From contig JAIYAZ010000158.1 in assembly GCA_027488755.1 (NCBI GenBank), positions 1 to 41,714 of the forward strand: a stretch of DNA of 41,714 bases, written 5' to 3'. Origin of the DNA: Verrucomicrobiaceae bacterium. Its GTDB lineage: Bacteria; Verrucomicrobiota; Verrucomicrobiia; Chthoniobacterales; JAATET01. Below the pieces are notes generated by a model. The model worked only from the letters and a program-made list of their open reading frames with translations. It was not told the DNA's origin and searched no databases. Below are positions 31,196 to 39,920 of the stretch, piece after piece. The position numbers and the translations under genes are program-made. Each line of letters starts with the position of its first letter. Within the stretch, counting starts at the first letter, position 1.

Positions 31196-32398
31196 TTAGT
31201 TCGTGCGGCGCACGATGGTGACGGTCGCCTTCGCGGATTGCGCGCCGGACTGGTCGGTGGCGACGACCTCGAAGACGTTCGTGCCGCGGCGCAGCCAGAC
31301 CTGCTGGCTCCAGGCGGACTTGGCGGGGACGGAGAAGGTGCGGGTGCCTTCCGTGAACGTGAGGAGCTTGAGGTCGCCGGAGCCGTCGGGGTCGCTGGCG
31401 GTGCCGCGGAGCCAGGCGCGCGGCGCGGAGGTCGAGCGGCGGGCCGGTCCGGTGATGACGACCGTGGGCGGGCGGTTGCGGTTGGTGATCGTCCAGCGCG
31501 AGACGCGGTTGTTGCCGTATTCGGCGACGAAGGCCACGTTGTCGGAGGAAAGGGCCACGCCCTCCGGTTGGTCGAGCTTTCCGCTGCCGGAGCCGGACTG
31601 GCCGAACTTCGCGAGGAATTTCCCCTGCGCGTCGAAAATCTGAATGCGGTCGTTGCCGGTGTCGGCCACGTAGACGCGGCTCTCGCCGTCGACGGTGAGG
31701 CCGATGGGCTGGCGGAGCTGACCGTTGGCGGAGCCGAGGGTGCCCCATTTGCGCACGAAGCCGCCGGTGGCGGTGAAACGCTGGATGCGGTTGTTGCCGA
31801 ACTCCGCGACAAAAATCTGGCCGGTGGCGGGATCGACGGCGATGCCATCGGGGGCGTTGAACTGGCCGTCGCCGCTGCCCGCGCTGCCCCATTTGCCGCG
31901 GAAGGTGCCGCTGGTGCTGAAGCGCTGAACGCGGTTGCCGTTTTGTTCGCTGACGTAGACCTGCTCGTTTTTCGCGGAGAAGGCGACGCCGGCGGGCACA
32001 TTGAACTGGCCGTCGCCGAAGCCGAGGCTGCCCCAGGCGCGGATGAAGCCGCCGTCCTTGTTGAATTGGACGATGCGGTGGTTGCCGGCGTCGGCCACGT
32101 AGAGGTCGCCGTTGGCGGGGTTGACGGCGACGCCGGTCGGGCCGCGGAGCGACGCGCTGGCGCCGACGATGGCGCGGAACTCGCCCGAGGTCGTGAAGCG
32201 CTGGACGCGGTTGTTCGCGAAATCGCTGACGTAGACGCGGCCCTCGGAGACGGTGACGCCGAAGGGTTGGCGGAACTGGCCGTCGGCGGTGCCCTCCGAG
32301 CCGAAGGCATCGTCGTAGGTGGCCTGCGGCACGGGTGCGGCCCAGGCGCTGGCGACGAGCGCGAGCGCGGGAAGCAGGAGGCGGAGGCCGCGGGACAT
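31196..32398 (-). CDS. Secreted NHL-repeat beta-propeller protein
   Basis: 400 residues with a signal peptide (1-20). Six NHL repeats (about residues 28-310) repeat the pattern G-x-G-x-G-Q-F-x-x-P-x-G-V-A followed by V-Y-V-A-D-x-G-N-N-R-I-Q-x-F, forming a six-bladed propeller. A C-terminal Ig-like domain (about 312-398) with PPTVVITGP and RGTNVFEVVATDQSG follows. Such proteins bind partners or glycans outside the cell; no catalytic residues are visible. It converges with the lipid kinase gene (3 bp apart) and starts 5 bp after the glycyl-tRNA synthetase stop on the same strand. Confidence 0.9.
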   Translation of the reverse strand: MSRGLRLLLPALALVASAWAAPVPQATYDDAFGSEGTADGQFRQPFGVTVSEGRVYVSDFANNRVQRFTTSGEFRAIVGASASLRGPTGVAVNPANGDLYVADAGNHRIVQFNKDGGFIRAWGSLGFGDGQFNVPAGVAFSAKNEQVYVSEQNGNRVQRFSTSGTFRGKWGSAGSGDGQFNAPDGIAVDPATGQIFVAEFGNNRIQRFTATGGFVRKWGTLGSANGQLRQPIGLTVDGESRVYVADTGNDRIQIFDAQGKFLAKFGQSGSGSGKLDQPEGVALSSDNVAFVAEYGNNRVSRWTITNRNRPPTVVITGPARRSTSAPRAWLRGTASDPDGSGDLKLLTFTEGTRTFSVPAKSAWSQQVWLRRGTNVFEVVATDQSGAQSAKATVTIVRRTN

Positions 32399-32403
32399 GA
32401 TTT

Positions 32404-33768
32404 TTAGTGGATGCGGGTGAGCAGCCAGGGGAGGAGGTCGGCGATGGCGACGCGTTCCTGCTCCATGCTGTCGCGGTGGCGGAGGGTGACGGTGCCCTGC
32501 TTTTCGGGGCCGTTTTCGCCCACGGTGTCGAAGTCGATGGTCACGCAGAAGGGGGTGCCGGCTTCGTCCTGGCGGCGGTAGCGGCGGCCGATGGCGCCGG
32601 CTTCGTCGTATTGGACCATCATGTGCGGGCGGAGGAGTTCGACGACGGCGCGGGCCTGGGCGACGAGCTCGGGTTTGTTTTTCAGCAGCGGGAAGATGCC
32701 GACCTTGATGGGGGCCATGCGGGGGTGGAAGCGCAGGACGGTGCGGGTCTCGGCGTTGCCCTTTTCGTCGGTGACGGTTTCCTCGTCGAAGGCTTCGCAG
32801 ATGAGGGCGAGGGCGGTGCGGTCGACGCCGGCGCTGGGTTCGACGACGTGGGGGACGAATTTCTCCTTGGTGACTTCGTCGAAGTAGTCGAGGGGTTTGC
32901 CGCTGGCGGCGATGTGGGCGGAGAGGTCGTAGTCGGTGCGGTAGGCGATGCCCTCAAGCTCGCTGATGCCGAAGGGGAACTCGTATTCGAGGTCGTAGGT
33001 TTTTTTCGAGTAGAAGGCGCGGTCGCCGTCCGGCACGTCGAGGATGTGGATCTTCGCGCGGGGGATGCCGATGTCCTCGTAGAATTTGAGCCGGTGCTCG
33101 AGCCATTCGTCGGTGAGGCGGAGGCCGTCCTCGGCGCGGCAGAAATACTCGATTTCCATCTGCTCGAATTCGCGGGAGCGGAAGGTGTAGTTGCGCGGGT
33201 TGATCTCGTTGCGGAAGGCCTTGCCGATTTGCGCGATGCCGAAGGGGAGCTTTTTGCGGGCGGTATCGAGGACGTTCTTGAACTGGACGAACATGGCCTG
33301 CGCGGTCTCGGGGCGGAGGTAGACGAGGTTGTCGTCGCTCTCGACGGGGCCGGCGTAGCTCTTGAGCATGAGGTTGAAGTTGCGGGGATCGGTGAGGTCG
33401 CGGCTGCCGCAGTTCGGGCAGTATTTCGCGCCGTCCTTTTCGGGGAGCTGGTCGGCGCGGTGGCGGGCCTTGCAGGATTTGCAGTCCACCATGGGGTCGC
33501 TGAAGGTGGCTTCGTGGCCGCTGGCGCGCCAGACGGCGCGATTCATGATGATGGCGCCGTCCATGCCGACCATGTCGTCGCGCTCGCGGACGTTGCGGCG
33601 CCACCAGAAGTCCTTGAGGTTTTTCTTCAGCTCGACGCCGAGCGGGCCGTAGTCCCAGAAGCCGTTGAGGCCGCCGTAGATTTCGCTGGATTGGAAGATG
33701 AAGCCGCGCCGTTTGCAGAGGCTGACGATTTTTTCCATGCGCTGGGCGTTGGCGTCTTTGGTGGACAT
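32404..33768 (-). CDS. glyQS: Glycyl-tRNA synthetase (dimeric class II type)
   Basis: Charges tRNA-Gly. The 454 residues are the homodimeric, eukaryote/archaeon-like type, not the alpha2-beta2 form. It begins MSTKDANAQRMEKIVSLCKRRGFIFQSSEIYGGLNGFWDYGPLGVELKKN, the standard N-terminus. Motif 2 is visible in KAFRNEINPRNYTFRSREFEQMEIEYF, and motif 3 lies in VEPSAGVDRTALALI. Zinc-like Cys pairs (CKSCKAR, CPNCGSR at about residues 77-122) are present. The C-terminal anticodon-binding domain has PIKVGIFPL and YDEAGAIGRRYRRQDEAGTP. No T-box leader is seen in the 104-bp upstream gap. Confidence 0.96.
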   Translation of the reverse strand: MSTKDANAQRMEKIVSLCKRRGFIFQSSEIYGGLNGFWDYGPLGVELKKNLKDFWWRRNVRERDDMVGMDGAIIMNRAVWRASGHEATFSDPMVDCKSCKARHRADQLPEKDGAKYCPNCGSRDLTDPRNFNLMLKSYAGPVESDDNLVYLRPETAQAMFVQFKNVLDTARKKLPFGIAQIGKAFRNEINPRNYTFRSREFEQMEIEYFCRAEDGLRLTDEWLEHRLKFYEDIGIPRAKIHILDVPDGDRAFYSKKTYDLEYEFPFGISELEGIAYRTDYDLSAHIAASGKPLDYFDEVTKEKFVPHVVEPSAGVDRTALALICEAFDEETVTDEKGNAETRTVLRFHPRMAPIKVGIFPLLKNKPELVAQARAVVELLRPHMMVQYDEAGAIGRRYRRQDEAGTPFCVTIDFDTVGENGPEKQGTVTLRHRDSMEQERVAIADLLPWLLTRIH

Positions 33769-33827
33769 AGGGTCGAGGAGTTAATCACAGCGGCGGGGGG
33801 CGGCACAAAGCGAAAGCGTGAAGGGGG

Positions 33828-33856
33828 TTGCGGCGTCGGGGCGGGCGTGGTATCGG
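33828..33856 (+). promoter_or_regulatory. Weak candidate promoter of the UPF0114 gene
   Basis: TTGCGG (33828-33833), a 17-bp spacer and TATCGG (33851-33856) give a start about 10 nt before ATG 33873. The spacing is right but the hexamers match weakly in GC-rich surroundings. Confidence 0.25.
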
Positions 33857-33872
33857 CTCTGCCCGTTCCGCC

Positions 33873-34442
33873 ATGCCTGAAAATTCCCAACGCTCCGTGT
33901 ATTTGACCGCCCTCGGCAACCTGATCTTTTTCAGCCGCTGGCTGCAGGCGCCGCTTTACCTGGGGCTGATCGTGGCGCAGGGCGTCTACGTGTATAAGTT
34001 TTTCCTGCTGCTGCTGGAGCTGCTGCACGGGGTGGCGGGGGGCACGAAGACGCTGGATGAGAATGGCGTGATGCTGATGGTGCTGGGGTTGATCGACGTG
34101 GTGATGATCGCGAACCTGCTCGTGATGGTGATCGTGGGTGGTTACGAGACGTTTGTGTCGCGGCTGAACCTGCAGGGGCATCCCGATCAACCGGAGTGGC
34201 TGTCGCACGTGAATGCGGGGGTGCTGAAGGTGAAGCTGGCGACGGCGTTGATCGGTATTTCCGCGATTCACCTGCTGCGCACGTTCATCGAGATCGGGAC
34301 GCCGCAGGGGCCGAGCACGGAGGCGATCTGGCTGCAGATCGCGATTCACATGACGTTCGTGTTCTCCGCGCTGCTGCTGGCCTACACGGACCGGCTGAGC
34401 AGCGGGACGCTGCGGGCGGCGCGGGAGTCCGACGGGCACTAG
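33873..34442 (+). CDS. UPF0114 (YqhA-like) membrane protein
   Basis: 189 residues from ATG 33873; the frame opens at 33828, but the family start follows the later ATG. Four transmembrane segments (about 25-50, 65-95, 120-140 and 148-170) carry the family pattern FFSRWLQAPLYLGL, LGLIDVVMIANLLVMVIVGGYETFVSRL and VKLATALIGISAIHLL. The biochemical role of YqhA proteins is not established. It converges with the Na+/H+ antiporter gene, only 2 bp apart, with no terminator visible. Confidence 0.9.
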   Translation: MPENSQRSVYLTALGNLIFFSRWLQAPLYLGLIVAQGVYVYKFFLLLLELLHGVAGGTKTLDENGVMLMVLGLIDVVMIANLLVMVIVGGYETFVSRLNLQGHPDQPEWLSHVNAGVLKVKLATALIGISAIHLLRTFIEIGTPQGPSTEAIWLQIAIHMTFVFSALLLAYTDRLSSGTLRAARESDGH

Positions 34443-34444
34443 GC

Positions 34445-35962
34445 CTACGAGGGCAGGAGCATGAAGGCGGCGCCCATCACGATGGTGGGCAGGAGTGCGG
34501 CGAGGAGGAGGCGGAGCGGGTGGACGCCGCCGTCCTCGAACTGGCGGCCGAGAATGGACTGGCCGGCGGGGTTGGGGGCGTTCGCGATGACGGTGAGGCC
34601 GCCGCCGGTGACGGCACCGGCGACGACGGCGTATTTCAACTCGTCGGTGAAGCCGGGGACGAGGGTGGCGAGGTAGGTGATGGCGGCGTTGTCGTTGACG
34701 GCGGTGAGGAGGGTGGAGCCGATCATGAGCGGCCATTCGGTGAGGCCGCCGAGGACGGGGGCGATCCACCATTGCTGGCAACCGCCGTGGATGACGAGGG
34801 CGGCGAGGAAGAAGCCGACGAGGAGGGGGCTGCGGATGTTGAAGGCGGATTGGTGGCGCTCGGTGGCGACGAGGAAGGCGAGGAAGAAGAGCAGGCCGAG
34901 GAGGACGAGGGCGGGGTGGTGGGAGTTGAGGACGGTCCAGGCGATGGCGCCGAGGTGGACGAGGGTGATGCCGAGGGGGATGGGGGCTTCGGCGCGGGAG
35001 GTTTCCGCGGCGGGGGCGGCGAGGCCGAGGAGTTCGCGGCGGAACCAGAGGAAGTAGATCCCATTGGCGGTGAGGATGCCGAGGACGGCCTTCCAGCCGA
35101 AGTGGGTGAACATGTGGACGGTGCCCCAGTTCCAGGCGTCGGCGACCATGACGACGGGCGGGGCGGCGAAGTGGGTGAGGGTGCCGCCGACGGAGATGTT
35201 GACGAAGAGGAGGCCGAGGGTGGCGTAGCGGAGGCCCATGGTGGGCTTGAGTTTGTAAAAGCGCTCGAGGAGGAGGAGCGCGCAGATGGTCATGGCGGCG
35301 GGCTCGGTGATGAAGGAGCCGAGGATGGGGCCGACGGTGAGGATGGAGACCCACCAGGCGGCGGGGGTGCCGCCGCCGAGGTTGGCGACGAAAGCGAGGT
35401 TGCGTTCGGCGAAGCGGAGCACGGGTTTCGTGCTGGCGATGGCCATGATGGCGAAGACGAAGATGGGCTCGGTGTATTTCACATGGTCGAAGTAGCGGAC
35501 CATGGTGTCCCAGCCGTGGAAGCTGATGATGGCGAGGACGAGGGGGATGAGCCAGATGCCGAAGACGGCCTCCACCTCGCCGAAGAAGTGGAAGAGGGTG
35601 GCGCGGAAGCGGAGGCGGTCGCGCTGGCGGCCGACGCGGGGGTCGGCGAGGGCGGCGTCGACGTCGATGTGGTCGAGAGCGTGCTCGTAGCGGTGGGCGA
35701 TGGCCATGAACCGCGCGGCGAGGAAGGTGTGGCCGATGGCGAGGAGGAAGATGACGGTGGCGACGAGGTTGAAGGGTTCGGCGGCGATGCGGGCGCCGAG
35801 TTTCTGGAGGACGGGGAGCGGGTCGTCGGCGTAGGTGGCGATGGGCCGGGGGAAGGGCTCGAGGTCGGCGGAGGCTTCGGCGGCGCGGGCGAGGCCGGGC
35901 GCGAGCAGGAGGAGGAGCAGGGCGAGGAAGGCGCCGAGGAGGCGGGGCGTCATGGCGCGCAT
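34445..35962 (-). CDS. Putative Na+/H+ antiporter
   Basis: 505 residues; ATG at 35962 or 35953. An N-terminal signal-like stretch (LLGAFLALLLLLLAPGLARA) is followed by a periplasmic-type segment and about 11-12 transmembrane helices. It fits the ion-transporter group of putative Na+/H+ antiporters: TEPIFVFAIMAIASTKPVL, GPILGSFITEPAAMTICALLL, NISVGGTLTHFAAPPVVMVADAWNW, STLLTAVNDNAAITYLATL and ANAPNPAGQSIL. The Asp and Asn in NDNAA and the helix breaks at PP and TEPA are expected for the transport core. Ion and stoichiometry are not provable from sequence. Confidence 0.9.
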   Translation of the reverse strand: MRAMTPRLLGAFLALLLLLLAPGLARAAEASADLEPFPRPIATYADDPLPVLQKLGARIAAEPFNLVATVIFLLAIGHTFLAARFMAIAHRYEHALDHIDVDAALADPRVGRQRDRLRFRATLFHFFGEVEAVFGIWLIPLVLAIISFHGWDTMVRYFDHVKYTEPIFVFAIMAIASTKPVLRFAERNLAFVANLGGGTPAAWWVSILTVGPILGSFITEPAAMTICALLLLERFYKLKPTMGLRYATLGLLFVNISVGGTLTHFAAPPVVMVADAWNWGTVHMFTHFGWKAVLGILTANGIYFLWFRRELLGLAAPAAETSRAEAPIPLGITLVHLGAIAWTVLNSHHPALVLLGLLFFLAFLVATERHQSAFNIRSPLLVGFFLAALVIHGGCQQWWIAPVLGGLTEWPLMIGSTLLTAVNDNAAITYLATLVPGFTDELKYAVVAGAVTGGGLTVIANAPNPAGQSILGRQFEDGGVHPLRLLLAALLPTIVMGAAFMLLPS

Positions 35963-36025
35963 CCTACGGGGCCGGCGCGAAAACGGAAGCGGAAGCGGCG
36001 CGGCGGAAGCCGAAGCGGCGCGGGC

Positions 36026-37921
36026 TTACGCGGCGGAGACGGCCTTGGTGCGGGCGGGGAGGGCGGCGAGGATTTTCGCGGCGGCGGCGTGGGCGGTGAG
36101 GCCGTGCTTTTCGCGGAGGACGGGGACGCTGCCGTGTTCGACGAATTCGTCGGGCCAGCCGATGCGGACGACGGGCGTGGGGATGCGGGCTTCGGCGAGG
36201 TGCTCCATGACGGCGGCGCCGAAGCCGTTGGGGAGGACGTGGTCCTCGAGGGTGCAGAGGATGTCGCAGCCGCGGGCGAAGAACTCGAGGGTGGCGGTGT
36301 CGAGGGGTTTGATCCAGCGGGGGTTGATGACGGCGGCGTCGATGCCGTGGGCTTCGAGGAGGCGGGCGGTGTCGAGGGCGACTTCGCACATGTTGCCGAG
36401 GCCGAAGAGGGCGACCTGCTTGCCGTGGCGGACGACTTCGGCTTTGCCGATTTCGAGGAGCTTGGGCTGGGCCTTGGGTTTGACGCCGGTGCCGGCGCCG
36501 CGGGGGTAGCGGATGGCGATGGGACCGCGGTGGTGGGCCATGGTCCAGAGCATGTCGACGAATTCGTCCTCGTCCTTCGGCTGCATGTGGATGAGGCCGG
36601 GAACGGGGCGGAGGTAGCCGATGTCGAAGAGGCCGTGGTGGGTGGGGCCGTCGTCGCCGGAGAGGCCGGCGCGGTCCATGCAGAGGGCGACGTCGAGGTT
36701 TTGGAGCGCGATGTCGTGGATGATCATGTCATACGCGCGCTGCATGAAGGTGGAGTAGATGGTGAGGAAGGGCTTCATGCCCTGGACGGCGAGGCCGCTG
36801 GCGAAGAGGGCGGCGTGTTCCTCGGCGATGCCGACGTCGAAGCAGCGCTTCGGGTGGCGTTTGGCGAAGCCGACGAGGCCGGTGCCGGTGGGCATGGCGG
36901 CGGTGATGGCGACGATGCGGTTGTCGCGGTCGGCGAAGTCGGCGAGGGTTTTGCCGAGGAGCTCGGAGTAGGTGGGGGTGGGGGAGGAGACGGTCTCGCC
37001 GGTGTCGGGCTCGAATTTGCCGAGGCCGTGGAATTTGTCGGGTTTGGCGAGGGCGGGGGCGTAGCCTTTGCCTTTGGTGGTGAGGATGTGGAGGATGACG
37101 GGCTCGGTCTGGGTCTTGAGGAACTCGAAGGTGCGGGTGAGGAGGCCGACGTCGTGGCCGTCGATGGGGCCGTAGTAGCGGAGGCCGAGGTCTTCGAAGA
37201 TGACGGAGGGGGCGATGAGGTTTTTGACGCTGGCCTCGATTTTGCCGGCGAGTTTGCGGGCGGTCTTGCCGCCGAGGCGTTCGACGAACTGGGCGGCTTT
37301 TTCGTGGAGGTGGGCGTAGGCGGGGTTCGCGACGATGCGGTTGAGATACTCCGCGATGGCGCCGACGTTTTTCGCGATGGACCATTCGTTGTCGTTGAGG
37401 ACGACGATGAGGCGGTCGGTGGAGTTGGCGACGTTGTTGAGGGCTTCGAAGCTGACGCCGCAGGTGAAGGCGGCGTCGCCGGCGACGCAGACGACGTGTT
37501 CGTCGCCGCCGCGGAGGTCGCGGCCGACGGCCATGCCGAGGGCGGCGGAGAGGGCGGTGCCGGCGTGGCCGGCGCCGTAGCAGTCGTGCTCGCTTTCGGT
37601 GCGGAGGAGGAAGCCGTTGAGGCCTTCGTATTGGCGGATGGTGCTGAAGCGGTCGGCGCGGCCGGTGAGGAGCTTGTGGACATAGCCCTGGTGGCTGACG
37701 TCGAAGACGAATTTGTCCTTCGGGGTGTCGAAGACGCGGTGGAGGGCGATGGTGAGTTCGACGACGCCGAGGTTGGGGCCGAGGTGGCCGCCGGTGCGGG
37801 AGAGGACGTCGATGAGCTCGGTGCGGACTTCGGCGGCGAGTTTCGGCAGGTCGGCCTCGGGGAGGGCCTTGACGTCGGCGGGGGAGTGGATGCGCGGGAG
37901 GAGCGGCATGGGGTTATTCAT
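36026..37921 (-). CDS. dxs: 1-deoxy-D-xylulose-5-phosphate synthase
   Basis: TPP enzyme joining pyruvate and glyceraldehyde-3-phosphate, the first step of the MEP isoprenoid pathway. About 631 residues from ATG 37921, overlapping the xseB stop by 8 bp, or 627 from ATG 37909. SRTGGHLGPNLGVVELTIALH, YGAGHAGTALSAALG, LNDNEWSIAKNVG, YYGPIDGHDV, TTKGKGYAPA, CFDVGIAEEHAALFASGLA and DRAGLSGDDGPTHHGLFDIGYL are all recognisable. The TPP motif reads GDAAFTCG where most family members have GDGA, an Ala for Gly change that may be a lineage trait. The frame stays open to 38107 through xseB, but that part is a shadow. Confidence 0.94.
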   Translation of the reverse strand: MNNPMPLLPRIHSPADVKALPEADLPKLAAEVRTELIDVLSRTGGHLGPNLGVVELTIALHRVFDTPKDKFVFDVSHQGYVHKLLTGRADRFSTIRQYEGLNGFLLRTESEHDCYGAGHAGTALSAALGMAVGRDLRGGDEHVVCVAGDAAFTCGVSFEALNNVANSTDRLIVVLNDNEWSIAKNVGAIAEYLNRIVANPAYAHLHEKAAQFVERLGGKTARKLAGKIEASVKNLIAPSVIFEDLGLRYYGPIDGHDVGLLTRTFEFLKTQTEPVILHILTTKGKGYAPALAKPDKFHGLGKFEPDTGETVSSPTPTYSELLGKTLADFADRDNRIVAITAAMPTGTGLVGFAKRHPKRCFDVGIAEEHAALFASGLAVQGMKPFLTIYSTFMQRAYDMIIHDIALQNLDVALCMDRAGLSGDDGPTHHGLFDIGYLRPVPGLIHMQPKDEDEFVDMLWTMAHHRGPIAIRYPRGAGTGVKPKAQPKLLEIGKAEVVRHGKQVALFGLGNMCEVALDTARLLEAHGIDAAVINPRWIKPLDTATLEFFARGCDILCTLEDHVLPNGFGAAVMEHLAEARIPTPVVRIGWPDEFVEHGSVPVLREKHGLTAHAAAAKILAALPARTKAVSAA

Positions 37922-38162
37922 CGGCGCCGGGGGTGAAGTCGGCGAGGGCGGACTGGCCGGCGGCATCCTTCGTGAGGAGCTGGATGCGTTGCTCGGCGCG
38001 GTCGAGTTTTTCCTGGCAGAGGCGGGAGAGGGCGATGCCTTCCTCGTAGCGCGCGATGAGGGTTTCGAGGGGGAGCTCGCCGGTTTCCATTTCGCGCACG
38101 AGGGCATCGAGGCGCTCCATGGCGGACTCGAGCGTGGGTTCGGCGGGGGCGGGCTTGGGCAT
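37914..38162 (-). CDS. xseB: Exodeoxyribonuclease VII small subunit
   Basis: 82 residues from ATG 38162. It forms, with XseA, the single-strand-specific exonuclease VII. The family signature is present: LESAMERLDALVREMETGELPLETLIARYEEGIALSRLCQEKLDRAEQRI, a coiled-coil hairpin. The gene lies 2 bp after the GT39-like gene and overlaps dxs by 8 bp. In many bacteria xseB is followed by ispA and then dxs; here ispA is missing between them. xseA is not in the window. Confidence 0.93.
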   Translation of the reverse strand: MPKPAPAEPTLESAMERLDALVREMETGELPLETLIARYEEGIALSRLCQEKLDRAEQRIQLLTKDAAGQSALADFTPGADE

Positions 38163-38164
38163 GG

Positions 38165-39901
38165 TCACGGCTGTTTGTTGGACGATGACCACCGATCGTA
38201 GTCGGAGTAAAGGATGACCTGCCCGTCGATGGGCAAAAGGCGCACGGTTTTGAGGGGGAAGCCCTGGAGGCTCTGGGGTTGGCGGAGGATGAGGCCGCCC
38301 CATTGCTTGTAGGTGCCGAAGACGATTTCGGAGAGGAATTTGGCGTCGCCGGAGACGGGGGTGAGGTAGAGGCCGCGGATGTCGGAGCCGAGGACGGCGT
38401 AGTCGCTGATCTGGACCATGGTGCGCGGGGAGTCGGGCAGCAGGAGGCATTTGCGGTTCGCATACCAGGCGACGGCCCAGGGCATGTCGGAGCAGAGGAT
38501 TTCCTTGGGTTTATACCAGTCGCCGAGGATGCCGATGTAGGGGGGGATGTAGGGCGGCCAGTTGACGGCGCGGGCGTTGCCGGCGAAGAGGGTGAAGAGC
38601 AGGGGGAGGGCGGCGACGACAACGAGCAGGGCGTTAAACCCGAGGCGCATGAGGGAGTGGGTGAAGCCGAGGCGGTTCCAGAGGACGAGGAGGAAGGCGA
38701 GGCCGTAGAAGGCAAAGAGGGGGATGAAGATGGCGTGGAGCTGGAGGTCGCTGACGGCCTTGGTGACGGGGCCGTAGGCGGCCATGCCGATGGTGGCGGC
38801 GACCCACATGGCGAGGACGCACCAGCGGAAGCGGGCGGCGGTGAGGCGCTTGAAGGGGTGGAAGAGCGAGGCGAAGAACATGCCGGCGGCGAGGTTCAGC
38901 CCGAGGAAGGAGAAGAGGAGGCCGGCCTGTTCGAGGAGGCCGAGGCGGAGCTTCATCTTGAAGCCATAGAAGAGATCGGAGAAGTCGGGTTCGAGCGAGC
39001 GGAGGAGGAGGTTCGACTCGGTCCCGAGGGGGTAGAGGGCGATGCCGAAGGGGGTGCCGCTGACGGCGTAGTTGCGGAGGCCCCAGGGGACGAGGGCGAG
39101 GGCGAAGGCGAGGAGGGCGGCGAGGGGCAGGATGCGGGGGCGGAAGAAGAAGAAGGCGAAAAAGAGGTAACCGAAGAAGAGCCAGGCGGCGAGCCAGTGC
39201 GAGAGGGTCAAAAGCCCGAAGCCGAGGCCGATGCCGAGCTGGAGGAGCCATTTTTTGAGCGGGGGGGCCTGGGGGGCGTCGTGCTGTTCGTCCATGGCGC
39301 GGACGATGGCCCAGGAGGTGACGAGCAGGAGGAGGATGAGGAAGATTTGGGGGAGGCCGGAGACGGCGTATTGCCAGAGGAGGTCGGTGACGAGGATGAG
39401 GAGGCAGGCGATGAAGGCGACCTGGGTGTCGAAGAGGCGGCGGGCGACGAAGAAGGCGACGCCGACGGCGAGGAGGAAGAGGAGGATGGAGAAGGCGGCG
39501 AGGGCGCGGTCGCCGGCGTAGACGATGTCCTGCGGGCCCATTTCCCAGGAGCCGCGGACGAGGGTGAGGGGGAGGACGTTGAGGGTGGGCCAGAGGGGGG
39601 CGTGGTTGAGGTCGGGGAAGTGCTCGCCGGCGACGGATTTTTCGGCGCGGTTCATCTGCCAGAGGGCCATGGGGCGGATGTATTTCGTGCTGAAGCCTTC
39701 GCCGGAGGCGAGGGAGCGGGCGATCTGGGCCTGGTCCATGGCGGCGGGCGAGTCGAAGCCCGTGAACTTCACGAAGAGGTAGATGAGGGCGACGGTGAGG
39801 AGGACGACGACGCCGGCGAGGGCGCGAAGGAGCGGGGCGAAGCGGCCCTGTTCGATGGCGTGGAGGAAGGTCTGGAGGCCTTTGCCGGAGGTGTCGAGCA
39901 T
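38165..39901 (-). CDS. GT39-like membrane glycosyltransferase
   Basis: 578 residues with about 11-12 transmembrane segments. A first segment (about 24-46) is followed by a large loop with FDSPAAMDQAQIARSLASGEGFSTKYIRPMA, in which the Asp in MDQAQ matches the catalytic acidic residue of GT-C (ArnT/PMT/dolichol-phosphate-mannose) enzymes. The later loop ends in a soluble C-terminal domain (about 455-578) with CSDMPWAVAWYANRKCLLLP. It probably transfers a sugar from a polyprenyl phosphate donor; acceptor and sugar are unknown. First gene of the operon with xseB and dxs, which connects it loosely to polyprenyl supply. Confidence 0.8.
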   Translation of the reverse strand: MLDTSGKGLQTFLHAIEQGRFAPLLRALAGVVVLLTVALIYLFVKFTGFDSPAAMDQAQIARSLASGEGFSTKYIRPMALWQMNRAEKSVAGEHFPDLNHAPLWPTLNVLPLTLVRGSWEMGPQDIVYAGDRALAAFSILLFLLAVGVAFFVARRLFDTQVAFIACLLILVTDLLWQYAVSGLPQIFLILLLLVTSWAIVRAMDEQHDAPQAPPLKKWLLQLGIGLGFGLLTLSHWLAAWLFFGYLFFAFFFFRPRILPLAALLAFALALVPWGLRNYAVSGTPFGIALYPLGTESNLLLRSLEPDFSDLFYGFKMKLRLGLLEQAGLLFSFLGLNLAAGMFFASLFHPFKRLTAARFRWCVLAMWVAATIGMAAYGPVTKAVSDLQLHAIFIPLFAFYGLAFLLVLWNRLGFTHSLMRLGFNALLVVVAALPLLFTLFAGNARAVNWPPYIPPYIGILGDWYKPKEILCSDMPWAVAWYANRKCLLLPDSPRTMVQISDYAVLGSDIRGLYLTPVSGDAKFLSEIVFGTYKQWGGLILRQPQSLQGFPLKTVRLLPIDGQVILYSDYDRWSSSNKQP

Positions 39902-39920
39902 GGGAGGCGGGGGAGGCGGG

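Noticed and set aside
34196-37936. A 1246-codon open frame on the plus strand
   Set aside because: It is antisense to the Na+/H+ antiporter and dxs, both well supported. Its product is an extreme Glu/Gly/Asp-rich string without domains, typical of stop-poor shadow frames in GC-rich DNA.
37922-38107. N-terminal extension of dxs
   Set aside because: It is the xseB sequence read in another frame; DXS homology begins after ATG 37921 or 37909.
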